Below, piece by piece: positions 47,701 to 58,215 of a stretch of 64,000 nt of DNA. Positions within the stretch are counted from its first letter, which is position 1; each line of letters opens with the position of its first letter. The stretch comes from Branchiostoma floridae. Lineage: Eukaryota; Chordata; Leptocardii; Amphioxiformes; Branchiostomatidae. The notes beneath the pieces are model-generated. The model saw only the letters and a list, made by a program, of their open reading frames with translations. It ran no database searches and was not told where the DNA came from. Location: positions 12,360,778-12,424,777 of the forward strand of contig NC_049987.1 in assembly GCF_000003815.2 (NCBI RefSeq), written 5' to 3'. The position numbers and the translations under genes were made by a program.

Positions 47701-48379
47701 GGCCCCGGTCGGGCTCTGAAGTCTAACATCCGCTTCATGCCTCACGACGTCGACGTAGGTCGTCGTAAGATTTTGATGCCGTAAAAGGTTCAAACAGGCT
47801 GTGACGGAACCAACCACCTACAATGATTTAGATAAGGCATTTTGTTTCAATAACAATACTGAATTTTATACGGACTGTATACGACACATATACGACAATC
47901 CCAACAACCCCTCGGTTTGCGATTGCGCCACGTATGTGACCAGGCAAATCATTGTAGGTGGTTGGTTCTGTCACAGCATGCTTGTCACCAGGCCTATAGT
48001 CATGTTTCCACTCCAAACCGATGCCTCACGGGTAATCTTTGGGTGTTTTTCAACTTTCGAACGGGACTGACAAACTTGAAAAAACACTCTTCAAAATTTG
48101 TTAAAGTAACCGTTACTTAGATTCTACTTCGATATCGTCTTAAGTGAAATGTATTCAATTCGTTACTCCCTTTCTGCAGGTGCAGCTGTGCTGGGCACGT
48201 CCATTTACATCGTGGGGGGTTGGACCAGGAACGACAAGAAGGTTCACAAGTGCGTGTACGCGTATGACGTGGAGCGGGACGAGTGGCGCAGGGAGGGGGA
48301 CCTGCCCGAGCGCACCATGGACCTCATGGCGTGTGCCATCACTCTCCCTGAGGAGAGGATGACGAAAAATACCAAATAG
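44705..48379 (+). CDS. Kelch-like protein A (BTB-BACK-Kelch), 597 aa, six coding exons
   Basis: Exons: 44705-45427, 45583-45794, 46006-46173, 46427-46717, 47449-47648 and 48180-48379 (stop TAG). Every junction keeps frame with GT/AG sites. The second-exon acceptor at 45582 (TCCCTCCCAAG) was preferred over the upstream CAG because it aligns without gaps to the two neighbouring paralogues. The start ATG lies 3 nt after an acceptor (TGTTTCAG), so an upstream leader exon is likely. Domains: BTB about 35-135 (LLCDVTLVAGRVSYRVHRAV), BACK about 140-240, six Kelch repeats after about 280 (ALAVGG, LYVCGG, LYAVAG, VMITGG, LFVMGG, IYIVGG). Repeat 3 has AG instead of the GG pair. By eye it is closest to the KLHL9/13-like group (KLMRKIRFPLM). 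Such proteins dimerise and present substrates to CUL3; the substrate is unknown. Confidence 0.95.
46689..46995 (+). repeat. Tandem duplication of an exon 3' end plus its intron start
   Basis: The last about 29 nt of exon 4 and the following intron (46689 to about 46840) recur at 46874 to about 46995. Shared stretches are CTGCAGTGCTACGA[T/C]CCAAA, then CATAC-GGTTATAC, then GATTATACAG and TTTGAC[T/C]AGAATC[G/A]CTG[T/C]ATTGTC. The copy keeps a Q-C-Y-D-P-K-H reading and a potential donor (CGA|GTACGTGG). Confidence 0.85.
47148..47317. mobile_element. 170-bp MITE (TAGTCTCCTTTGC / GGGGGGCTA ends), 9-bp target duplication
   Basis: The left end TAGTCTCCTTTGCTGACTTTC and the right end GAAAGTCTGCGAGGGGGGCTA are imperfect inverted repeats. 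The flanks ATTCATGAC and ATTTATGAC (47139-47147 and 47318-47326) match 8 of 9. It lies in intron 4 of Kelch-like gene A. Confidence 0.8.
47798..47977. mobile_element. 180-bp fold-back element with 32-bp TIRs
   Basis: The left arm 47798-47829 (GCTGTGACGGAACCAACCAC...) and right arm 47946-47977 are inverted copies with one mismatch. The flanking bases do not give a clear target duplication. It lies in intron 5 of Kelch-like gene A. Confidence 0.85.
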
Positions 48380-49846
48380 ATGAAGAAAACACGTGAAAAC
48401 TTTTTCAGATCCATGTAGCAGATGAAAAGTAACAAGCAATCCTGTTGAGGACAATAACAAGTATACATACATGTACATGCATATCAAAAGATTATGCATC
48501 AAACAATAACCAGCATGCTCATTCGTTCTTGACATTTATGTGAGAACCGATGATGTTGTAGACACCCAGCCCTTGAACAGACAAGAACAATTATATGTCA
48601 AATATTCATTTCTTTGTATATGACAATAGTGCCTAGTGAATATCTAATTTTTCAGAAGGTGAAATTGTTTTTAAAAAGTTCCCCCCCAAATCTCGAAAGA
48701 TCACCTGAGTTCTGTATTGTTCGACAGAATGCCACTATGTAAGTATACATCCATCTTGAAATGTTACAAGTAGCTTCTGAGGAATATTTTAACTTACTAA
48801 ATAGGCAACCATGGAGATGCTTACTGTTTGTAACGTACGTATATTGTTTCAACTGCTGAAGTGTTGTTGAAATGACTGTGGCGCGAAACGTTTAAAGGCT
48901 CAAATGATTGTAAGAGTAATACTCACAGTGAAAGTGCTCAATCACAGGCGTTATCCATTCATAGTCAGATATATTGGGCAAGCCATTGTAACTTTAAAGG
49001 TCCACGAGTCATCGTAGATCTTGTCTATGTAGATCTTGTTACATGTAATGTAGTTTATATATGGTGTTTTACAAACTTTTATTGCTGCGCTATTCCAAAT
49101 TGTAAAAAATGTAATATAGATGAGCTGAGTATTATTTACATACTATAGTATGTCTTCTTAATTTGCTAGTTAGGTCATAGTTTGTAATGATTGTATATAC
49201 ACGTATTTTAATTGCGTGAGATACTCGTCGTAACACATCAGAGCATTGTTTACACTTTTGGCGATGGATGGGGAACACATTCAACGAGAACGCGACTATC
49301 ATTTTATTGACTCGTAACGTTATGTTCCCAGTGTTTAGGTAGTGGGGGAAGTGATACAGTCGTCGCCATGGTAGCGGTACACATTCCGTACATATGTGTA
49401 CCAGAATAGCTCAGGGTCGGACCTACTAGATCATGGCTATAAGGTCTCGGGAAACACAGGAAGGACGTGATTTAAACCGGCGAATGTTTCAGAAGGCAAA
49501 CTTGATGTGTTCTAGTTGAATTGCCGTTGGATCCAAAAGACTGTGAAACCACAAATGAAATAGTGTGGTGTCGACAGAGAAGAGCAAACGGATAATTCAA
49601 CGACTTGTTCTCCACCTTCAAAGACACCATAGCAAAACCTGGGAACGGTTTGGAGAGAAAGGAAACCCATTTGACATTGATGGTGATGTCTGCCCTAGAC
49701 AAGCAAGTATCCTCTGGACAATGCTGACACCATTGCGCTGTGCTGCAAGTTCCGTCCGATCTGACCAATATTGACGTTGTCCCTCGTTATTCACCTTTTG
49801 TTGCTGCAACCCAGCGTTAAGGTGTCTCCTCTAGCACCTGACCAAC
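48380..49846. other. Intergenic DNA between Kelch-like genes A and B
   Basis: It contains the 3' flank of gene A and, closer to 49.8 kb, the leader of gene B. No exon was recognised; the short frames lack domain or splice context. Confidence 0.4.
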
Positions 49847-51697
49847 ATGGCTCGTCTGATGGCCCGTCTGTTTCCTGGCTGGCCAGAAGCCACTCTGTCC
49901 ATGCCGACAAACGTCACCACCATGAGCAGTAATCTACACCTCCTCCGCCATGGAGGGGTTCTATGTGACGTTGTCCTGGTGGCAGAAGGCACGTCATTTC
50001 CGGTACACCGCGCCGTCCTGGCTTCCGGCAGTGACTACTTCAAGGTCATGTTTACCTGTGGGATGAAGGAATCTTCTCAGGATGTAGTGGACTTGAATGG
50101 TATAAGTGCGACAGGGCTGAGACCACTTTTAGACTACATCTACACGTCTTCAATAACTTTGACGTCTGACAACGCCGAGGCTGTGCTGCACACGGCACAC
50201 CAGCTGCAGATAGACGTCATGGACTTCTGCTCACAGTTCCTTTGCGAAGAAGTTGATGAAGAAAACTGTTTTGATATGCTTGCGCTTGCTGAGATGTACA
50301 ACCTGCCCAACCTCCTCATGGCGGCAGGAAAAGCTATTCTGGAACACAAGGTAGACACAGAAGAGTTCCTGTGCATTGACAAGCCGACGTTGTGCAAATT
50401 CCTCACCCATCAAGAGCTGGATCTTGAGGAAGTTGAGATCGCGGAAGCCGTTATCCGCTGGAGGAGAAACATGTCTCTGGGATCCACCAGTACGGCAGAC
50501 CTGTTTAAACATGTCCGGTTCCCACTTATAGAGGAGAAGGAGCTTTACGGCAAAGTCTTCGCAACTCACTTCATCCGGAGTAACCCAGTCCTAGAGGAGC
50601 GGGTCCAAGAGGCCATCAAGTACCAAGAGAACCCTTTCCTCCAGCCCGCCATGCAGTCGGAGCACACGGTGCCTCGGCGGTCCGTGGAGACTGTCCTGGC
50701 GATCGGTGGGAGGATGCAGCTGGACGGGAAGACCAAGATGGAGAAGTGTGCAGACGTGTTAGGGCTGGAGCCCAGGACGGGGAGATGGAGGATCATCACC
50801 GAATTGAAGTGGCCTCAGGCGGTGAACTCCGTCTGCAGCGTGGCGGCTATGGGCGGGTTTCTCTACACCGTGGGAGGGCAGAACCAGTTCAGGCAGCTGG
50901 CGAAGCGGACAACCTCCGGGGCGTGCAGGTACGACCCTCGCCGTGATACCTGGGTGAAGCTCGCGAGTATGAACCAAGAGCGCGGCAGTTTTGTACTCCT
51001 CGCTCACAAAGGCTCTCTATACGCCATCGGAGGCTACGACATAGAGGGGATCACCACAAACACTGTGGAAAAATACACACCAGAGAAAAACGAGTGGTCC
51101 TACGTCCAGCCCCTGCCTGTTGAAAGAGGGGGGAGAGCGGACCATGCAGGTGTGGTCTGCAATAACCGGATATACGTCACAGGTGGGATAGCACTGGCGA
51201 CGGACTCTCAAGACGCGACGTTTGTCTACGACCACGTACACGACACTTGGGAACGTAAGGCATCCCTCAATGAAGCACGTTTCGGACACGGAATGGTATC
51301 CGTTGGCGGGAAAATCCTCGTCCTTGGCGGTTCTATCACCGAACCGTGTGGTGACATGTTGGATATATACAGCATCGAAAGATACAGCCCAACAAGTGAC
51401 GAATGGGCGACGGTCTCCAAGATGCCGTACGGTCGGTGCTTCGCAGGTGTCACCGTCTTCATGGACGACATATACGTCATGGGCGGGTTCAACAGAAGAA
51501 AAGAAGCTACCAAAAAGGCAGTGTATATTTACCACGTGGAGAAAGATGAGTGGGAGGAGATGGAAGGACTTGCTAACAGGAACATGGGCGTGTCGGCTGT
51601 GACCTTAAGGGTACCCAGAAGACTGCTGGAGAAGCAGCTGAAGACCAAGACTCTGCTTAAGGCGCAAGTGGCTGACTCTCAGAAGTTCTGGAAATGA
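49847..51697 (+). CDS. Kelch-like protein B (BTB-BACK-Kelch), 616 aa, intronless
   Basis: One uninterrupted frame. An in-frame TAG sits four codons before the ATG, fixing the start. BTB about 28-135 (VLCDVVLVAEGTSFPVHRAV), BACK about 138-240 (ENCFDMLALAEMYNLPNLL), then six Kelch repeats whose GG pairs are at 287-288, 343-344, 395-396, 446-447, 494-495 and 546-547. All six keep the GG pair, unlike repeat 3 of genes A and C. A basic tail (LLEKQLKTKTLLKAQVADSQ) extends past the last blade and is absent from A and C. ATTAAA at 52001-52006 is a possible polyadenylation signal. Role by family: CUL3 substrate adaptor. The lack of introns suggests an intron-poor ancestor or retrocopy; no poly(A) tract or flanking duplication was seen. 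Confidence 0.96.
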   Translation: MARLMARLFPGWPEATLSMPTNVTTMSSNLHLLRHGGVLCDVVLVAEGTSFPVHRAVLASGSDYFKVMFTCGMKESSQDVVDLNGISATGLRPLLDYIYTSSITLTSDNAEAVLHTAHQLQIDVMDFCSQFLCEEVDEENCFDMLALAEMYNLPNLLMAAGKAILEHKVDTEEFLCIDKPTLCKFLTHQELDLEEVEIAEAVIRWRRNMSLGSTSTADLFKHVRFPLIEEKELYGKVFATHFIRSNPVLEERVQEAIKYQENPFLQPAMQSEHTVPRRSVETVLAIGGRMQLDGKTKMEKCADVLGLEPRTGRWRIITELKWPQAVNSVCSVAAMGGFLYTVGGQNQFRQLAKRTTSGACRYDPRRDTWVKLASMNQERGSFVLLAHKGSLYAIGGYDIEGITTNTVEKYTPEKNEWSYVQPLPVERGGRADHAGVVCNNRIYVTGGIALATDSQDATFVYDHVHDTWERKASLNEARFGHGMVSVGGKILVLGGSITEPCGDMLDIYSIERYSPTSDEWATVSKMPYGRCFAGVTVFMDDIYVMGGFNRRKEATKKAVYIYHVEKDEWEEMEGLANRNMGVSAVTLRVPRRLLEKQLKTKTLLKAQVADSQKFWK

Positions 51698-52719
51698 TGA
51701 TTGCTGTGACATAAATGTGCCCATGCATTATGCAATGTAAATCTTGTACTTGATATTCTACACAATGTGTAGTGTCAGCTATGTAGTACCTTGTATGATT
51801 TTGTACGCATGGCCATTGCTAACCTTGCGGTAGCATATCTATGGGGTCGCACTCGATTTCCCTCATTCGCAAATATGTGCAATTTCAAGTCGAGAGGGTG
51901 TCTTTGTCGCTACCGTTAATGTGCTACTTTGCCGAATCAACTGACGATGTCGTTTAAGTACAGATGCAGTTAGTTTTGCGTCATTGGGTCGTCAGTATCT
52001 ATTAAACTAAAAAGAAAGCAAATTAACTTCTTCCTTTATCCTTGGCATTTGTAATGAGGGTAGATAGATCGCTTGTTGGTATGACCCTTCGTCGTGGTGA
52101 ATTAGTCTACTTCAAGATGCATCAATACGGTTGTGTATTCCCCAGCACCAGCATCACATATCTACACGGTACGACAAATCCCGGCTCACAGTGCTATTTT
52201 CGGCATACACACTACAGCGCAGCTAGAGTCTAGGTCCCCATATATAGAACCCACCCCAGCGTGCCAGACATACCGCCCCTCCGCCCCAGCTACACGCTAC
52301 TGACGGGTCTTCACTCAAACAACATCGGACAAAACGGTGGGTTCTCTCGTAATTATTTCGTAGATTTTTATAGGTTACGATAGATGCATTGTAACTAATA
52401 GTATTGTAGTCTATGTTGAGTTTATTCAGTTGTCAGCAGTTCGTTCACAAGCACTTAATTACAACATATTGTAGTTGGGATGCCCGCTGTCAGGGCATGT
52501 CATTCATTCAGGAAGATGCCACCACTCCGTTACAGGGGTGTAAGGGCCGGCTATATTTTTGCTCTTTCGACCTAATATCATAATGATAGGAATGATTGGC
52601 CGGACGAGTCAGAAATGACAATGTTTTTGTGATCCATAGGCGATATTTACTTCATCAATGTTGAAGTCTGTTGGCAATGCGAATTGAATGCAGAGTTACC
52701 GTATCCCGTACTCCGATGA
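51698..52719. other. Intergenic DNA between Kelch-like genes B and C
   Basis: It holds the 3' flank of gene B and otherwise nothing recognised. Confidence 0.4.
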
Positions 52720-52835
52720 AGTGTGTGGATGTGTGTGCGTGTGTGTGCACGTGCATGTGTGAGTAGTGAGTGTGTGAGTGTACGCGTCTGTGTGTTTATG
52801 TGTACGTGTGTGTTTGTTTGTATGTGTGTGTACAT
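52720..52835. repeat. GT-rich imperfect microsatellite
   Basis: About 115 bp of interrupted (GT)n with GTGTGC, GTGAGT and GTTTGT variants. Alternating purine-pyrimidine sequence of this kind can adopt Z-DNA. Confidence 0.85.
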
Positions 52836-52945
52836 GTTTATATTTGTCGTCTTTCTGTCAACTTTTCTTTTCTGTTGCCCTCCTGCAACTTTTTACAAGC
52901 TCCCATGCACGATGTACTGCCAATCAGCAATCTGTTACTGAGATA

Positions 52946-53294
52946 TACTCTCCAAGCAGAGGTTAGGCTCCGGCTGTTTTTTAACGTTTTTAGTCGTTGG
53001 TCTGATTGTGTCTGCTACCTCATATTTGTGGTTAGCGTAACTCTACACCCTCTAGAGTGTTGAAATGAATTTGGCATTATGGGTAGGTTTTTTGGCCCCC
53101 TTGGTGTCACTTTGTACTGTCAACAACCCTCAATTTTTTACAAATCTTTGACCTGTACATGCAATNNNNNNNNNNNNNNNNNNNNNNNNNNNNNNNNNNN
53201 NNNNNNNNNNNNNNNNNNNNNNNNNNNNNNNNNNNNNNNNNNNNNNNNNNNNNNNNNNNNNNNNNGCCGGAGCCTAACCTCTGCTTGGAGAGTG
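52946..53294. mobile_element. MITE (TACTCTCCAAGCAGAGG ends) interrupted by the assembly gap
   Basis: The left end ACTCTCCAAGCAGAGGTTAG and following GCTCCGGC are the exact complement of GCCGGAGCC and TAACCTCTGCTTGGAGAGT on the far side of the gap. ACTGAGATA flanks both ends exactly (52937-52945 and 53295-53303), a 9-bp target duplication. The true length is unknown because of the Ns. Confidence 0.9.
53166..53265. other. Assembly gap, 100 N
   Basis: Exactly 100 unknown bases, a conventional placeholder length, so the true gap size is unknown. Confidence 1.
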
Positions 53295-53303
53295 ACTGAG
53301 ATA

Positions 53304-53892
53304 AGGCATAAGATAACCCAAATGCTGGGATTAGCCAAAACCTCCCAGGGTTAACGGAACAGCCCGTTTACATGATTGAGCAGCCCCTCACACTTGATAA
53401 TGACCGACATCTACATTCCCAGCGCTATTTTTGTCGCTGGCAGCTCGGGTCAAGTCGCACTCGCGCTAATACAAACAGTAGGAGCATTACGGAAAGGGTG
53501 CTGTAGTATCTCACATTTCATTGTACCATGAGACATGGGCTGTTTCAATAATCGCAACAGACGCTGGATCGTAAATTGATTCCTTTAAACCTTCTAGAAA
53601 CAACAAGTCAATTTCAAGTTCAGCCACACTCCGTTTTTCTGATGTCAGAACGATTTGTCTTCGGCATTATACCCGCTGAGTTTTACAGCTGTCATGTGTG
53701 TGTATGCGAGGGGGGGGGGGTTGCATGCACTAACGTCAATCATCAGTAACATTTGTGTTATTTCGAGCTCTTCCTTTGCTCTTTCTATGGCATTCTATGA
53801 GATCGATGTACAGATGAACTTAACGTGACTTCTGCTGACACATTCACAGAAGTTGCCCACGTCATCAACGTGCCAGGTATTTTCCGGCAGCC
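53304..53892. other. Upstream region of Kelch-like gene C
   Basis: No exon before the ATG at 53893 was recognised. A G10 run lies at about 53711-53720. Confidence 0.4.
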
Positions 53893-56439
53893 ATGACGTC
53901 AGAGACGTGCCCGCACGCGGCGGCCATCTGTGCGCATGCGGAGGCCCGGACCTTCACGTCAGCGACGTACAACGACAGCCTGGTGGCCAACCTGAACAGA
54001 CTCAGGTGTGACGGGACGCTCTGTGACGTCACATTGGTCGCAGGTAACAACCGGAGCTAAGAAATGTTTAGACTTTAGTGAGACCACGATATTGTTTACA
54101 ATATAGTCATACATTGTATGATTATTACTCTATATTACATATTGATTAGAAATCAATTTTGTCAAATTTACAGAAAAATTACAACTTTGTGTAGTTGTTA
54201 ACTTTTGCATATTGGCAATGACTGTTTTATAAAAAAAGTATCTACTGAACTATATTCAACGCTATTCATTCGCGACATTCTATGCGGTCTAGTAATCGAT
54301 CGCTTTTGATTCATTGGTCTATTGTAGTGACCTGTTCTTTTTGCCTTTAGACTTTTAAGGCATAATTTCCTTTTAAGAAATATTATTTACTTATGTGTTT
54401 GCTTGTTTGTTGATGTTCTACAGAGAAAAGAAAATTCCCTGCCCATCGAGCAGTCCTGGCGTCATGCAGTGACTACTTCCGGGCCATGTTTACTTCCGGT
54501 ATGAGGGAGACATGCGCAGAAGAGATCGAGCTCCACGCGGTTCCCGCCCTGGGCCTGAGCCACGTGCTGGAGTACATGTACACCGCGTCCATCACTCTCA
54601 GTCCCGACAACATAGAGCAGGTCCTGGAGGCCGCATCGCAGCTGCAGGTGTCCGTGATAGACTATTGCTGTGAGTACTTCATAGAGAAGATAGACAAGAG
54701 CAACTGTTTCGAAGTGCTGGAGATCGCGCAGTTCTACAGCATGGAGGAAGTTGAGATGAAGGCGGGAAAGTTTATTCTTGAAAAGATGACGTACAGTGAG
54801 GAGTTTCCCTTGTTAGCACCGGAGACTTTAGCCAAGGCCGTCACCAATGACGACTTAGACATGACAGAAATGCAGGTTTTTAACAAAGTCATCCACTGGC
54901 TGAACATGACGCCAAATGGCACAGAGAAAGTGAAAGACATTTTACAGCACGTGCGGTTTCCAATGATACCAGAGACAGACTTGTTTAAGAGGGTTCTAAC
55001 GTCTGAATGTATGGAGGCTATCCCGGGTTTATCTGATCTGCTACAAGACGCATTCGCGTACCACTCCAAGCCGATCCTGCAGCCCAGCATGCAGACAGAA
55101 CACACGAGACCCCGGCAAGCAGTGGAGACTGTCATAGCCCTGGGAGGGCGGGTTAAGGTGGAGGGACCTCTAGAGAGATGTAATGACGTTCTCGGGCTGG
55201 ACCCGTCCACCGGTACCTGGCACACCATCGCGGACATGCCCTGGCCGCAGTCCACGCACACGATCACCTCAGTAGCCGTGATGGAGAACTTCCTGTACGT
55301 GGTGGGAGGGCAGAACCAGTACGGTAGCGTGGGCAGGAGGAGCACCAACGCCGCTTTCCGGTACGACCCGCGCTTCGACGAGTGGCTCCGACTGGCCACC
55401 ATGAAGGAAGACCGCGCCTGCTTCTGCCTGCTGGCTCTAGGAGGACTCCTGTACGCCATAGCAGGACAAAACAAGAACGGGAACCTCCGCACGGTGGAGA
55501 GATACTCGCCTCTAACGGACGAGTGGGACTACGTGGCCCGCATGCCGTTAGAACGCTCCCATCACGCCGGTACCGTGAGTAACGGGCGGCTGTACGTCAG
55601 CGGCGGCATGCACGATAACGACGTACAGGGGACGATGTACGACTTCGAGCCTAGCGAGAACTTCTGGCAGTTCAAACTGCCGATGAAGAACGAGCGATTC
55701 GGACACGGCATGGCGTCGGTTGGCGGGAAGATCTTCTCGGTGGGCGGCTGTACGTGTAACGACCAGGGGGACATTATAGACGTGACCAGCATGGAGTGTT
55801 TCGACCCCGAGACGAACCAGTGGAACACCATGGCGACCATGCCACAGGGACAGAGCTATGCAGCACTTTGTGTACAAGGTAAGCGCTCTTATGTATCCAC
55901 TCTACATATATGTAGTCGACCTGCTCTAATCGCCAGAGACATTTTGCTGACTGGTTCCATAGCGTTTGGGATATTAGTCACTTCAAAGTTTGAATTGCCC
56001 ATTCGCAGTGACATTTATTGTGGGTAATATGTCAAATGTGAAGGCCATAGCTTCTTAACAGTTCTTAACAAGACCACGCATGTTCAGGTGTGCTTTGTTT
56101 GTGTCAGATGCATTAACTTTGACATATTACTAGTATCCACAATACATTTCTCTGTGCATGTGCAGTAAGTCGTGAACAGGCTTTTTGATATTATTTTGTG
56201 TCTACCTAGTCCCACTTCTCTGACACTTAAGCTCCAATATCATGTGTTCCACAGGTGACAGCATCTACGTGGTTGGCGGCTGCAACAGGAACGAGAAGAC
56301 GGTGACGTGTCACACCAACAGATATGACGTCACGAAGAACAGTTGGCACAAGATGGCGGACTTCCCCCATCATTCCATGGGGCTGGCGGGGTCGACCTTG
56401 ACGGTGACGCGTAGAATGCTAAATAAACCCACATACTGA
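53893..56439 (+). CDS. Kelch-like protein C (BTB-BACK-Kelch), 596 aa, three exons
   Basis: Exons 53893-54043, 54424-55878 and 56255-56439 (stop TGA) join in phase 1 at both junctions (GCAG|GTAACA, CTACAG|AG; CAAG|GTAAGC, CCACAG|GT). The first intron splits the BTB domain after CDVTLVA, a site uninterrupted in genes A and B. The joined product aligns without gaps to gene B through BTB, BACK (ENCFEVLEIA-type block as KSNCFEVLEIAQFYS) and six Kelch repeats (VIALGG, LYVVGG, LYAIAG, LYVSGG, IFSVGG, IYVVGG). Repeat 3 has AG, shared with gene A, as is the adjacent NGNLRT-ERY block; A and C therefore look like sister copies. AATAAA at 56849-56854 may end the transcript. Expected role: CUL3 substrate adaptor, substrate unknown. 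Confidence 0.95.
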
Positions 56440-56915
56440 GTAAAGCTTGAAAACATCAAGAACAACAAATGTGACACTAACAGTATACTTAGTATCTGAT
56501 ACAATACAGTAGAGATTTATGCACAAAACATATCGCTTGGGACCAGCAAGTCTTTGTACTTTCGGAAAATCTCTTGCTTAAACATATCTTATCCTTGGTT
56601 CGATCTATGTAGCTTAATACAATCACTTGAATCTGACTACACTATTGTGTCATTAATTCAATCAACAATGTCACTTCCTTGGTATGTGCATTATTTGTGG
56701 GATAACAGCTTTGTTTAGCAATAGAATTGTATGTCCAAGACGAACAAATTCAACCCTTGTGTCAATATTATGAGTAATGTTATGCCGTCTGTAGATATTT
56801 TGTGGGAATGTAAAAAAAAGACAAATAACAATTGGAAAATGTAACAAAATAAATCACTGTATACAGTTACAATCAATTTCAAATAATAGTCTGTCCTTTT
56901 GGCCATGGGGTTCAG

Positions 56916-57004
56916 GTGTCAGTGGTGGTGCAGGTGCAGGGGCAGGTGCAGGTGTGAGCTCAAGTGGTAGTGACTCAGGTGGCAGTGAGGACATGGAACG
57001 GTGA
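56916..57004 (+). CDS. Possible alternative last exon of Kelch-like gene C (Gly/Ala/Ser-rich tail)
   Basis: After an acceptor-like GGGGTTCAG, phase 1 entry (the phase left by exon 2 at 55878) gives GVSGGAGAGAGAGVSSSGSD then SGGSEDMER and TGA at 57002-57004. AATAAA follows at 57050-57055. Using it would replace the sixth Kelch blade with a 29-residue low-complexity tail. The polypyrimidine tract is weak and the GGTGCA repeats could be a simple repeat, so this remains a hypothesis. Confidence 0.3.
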
Positions 57005-57059
57005 TTCATATGGCAAACGTGATATCACGATGTGTCAACTGGAGCAATGAATAAAATCT

Positions 57060-58162
57060 TCGTACTAAAGTTATATACAATGAGCAACAGACGTTCTTTG
57101 AAAAGAACATCAGGACATTGGTATTTTGTCAATTTTGAAATCATATTTCAATAGTACTATCATGTGGGACGTCAACATAAAGGGGACCTATTTTTGCCGG
57201 GTCGACTGGTCTGTTTACTTGTACATGTTGTATAGCACATTTTCTATTGAAACAGACATGAGGAGTACAAATAAAAAAAGTTTTAAATCACATACTCTAA
57301 ATCGTACGAAGCAGCTTCAAAATAAGCAAACGTCATGCCGTGGATTGTAAAAAATAGATATCGTAAAAAATAGATATCGGAAAACTTATACTAAATGTCA
57401 TAGAAGGTAAAAGAAGATGTAAAAGAACAAAAATGAAGAATCTATTGTTTGGTATACTACATTCTGTTCAACCCTCTTGACCACTTTGATTGCATTATGA
57501 AGGCAACTTTTTTCAAACTTTTTGGCGACGCCTCAGGGGCGGAGGCATTTTCTACAGTATTACGATCGCTTTGAAGGAATTTAGAAAATTCCACGAATGC
57601 ATTCCCTTGGGAATTGATTTTTGGCTAAACCGTAGGGGTGTAGTCCATACACTGGCAATTGAGGACTATTCTAGCTGTTATTTTTCTTTGCTAAGGCATT
57701 CTTTGTTTTCAGGATTAATGATTTAAGGGAACGGTCTTTTTACATAGCCGGGAATGACTACGCTCCTTGCATATCATAAGCCGCACACACAGATTATTAC
57801 GATGTTTTGCATGCTTTATGAATTTGCAATGAAGACCAATATGTCTCAGCTTTTTGCCGTTATGTCTCTATAAGCCTGCGCTTTTTACAATATGGAATGA
57901 AATGCTGTCAAGTGGTTAATAAATCGTTCGGAGTAATAGAGAGCCTGATTTTTAGTGGTAGGAAAATAAGATGTTTTAAAGAAGACAAGACCAATGTAGC
58001 GCAACTTTTGCCAACATCTTTTGAGCTTTGCTTTTACAAGGTGGGATGATATGCTTTCACGAGGTCAAAGAAATAATGAAGACCAATGTGTCACAGATTT
58101 TTGTCGATATCTTTTTATGAAATATGAAATGATGTGCTTTCAGGTGGTTGTCGTTTGGAATT
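57060..58162. other. Intergenic stretch, nothing recognised
   Basis: AT-rich with short open frames only; no domain or convincing exon. Confidence 0.4.
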
Positions 58163-58215
58163 GAAGCTGGTGTGTTACGCCGAAGGGCGGTTATACCGGC
58201 TATATAGATACAGAT
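58163..58215 (+). mobile_element. Extremely 5'-truncated LINE 3' end
   Basis: GAAGCTGGTGTGTTACGCCG followed by a GGCGGTTATACCGGC block and a short ATAGATACAGAT tail is the same terminus as that of the LINE ending at 37470. Only about 50 bp were inserted. Confidence 0.8.

Noticed and set aside
52720-52835. Open frames in the GT-rich tract as coding sequence
   Set aside because: Simple repeats without stops give spurious frames in several phases.
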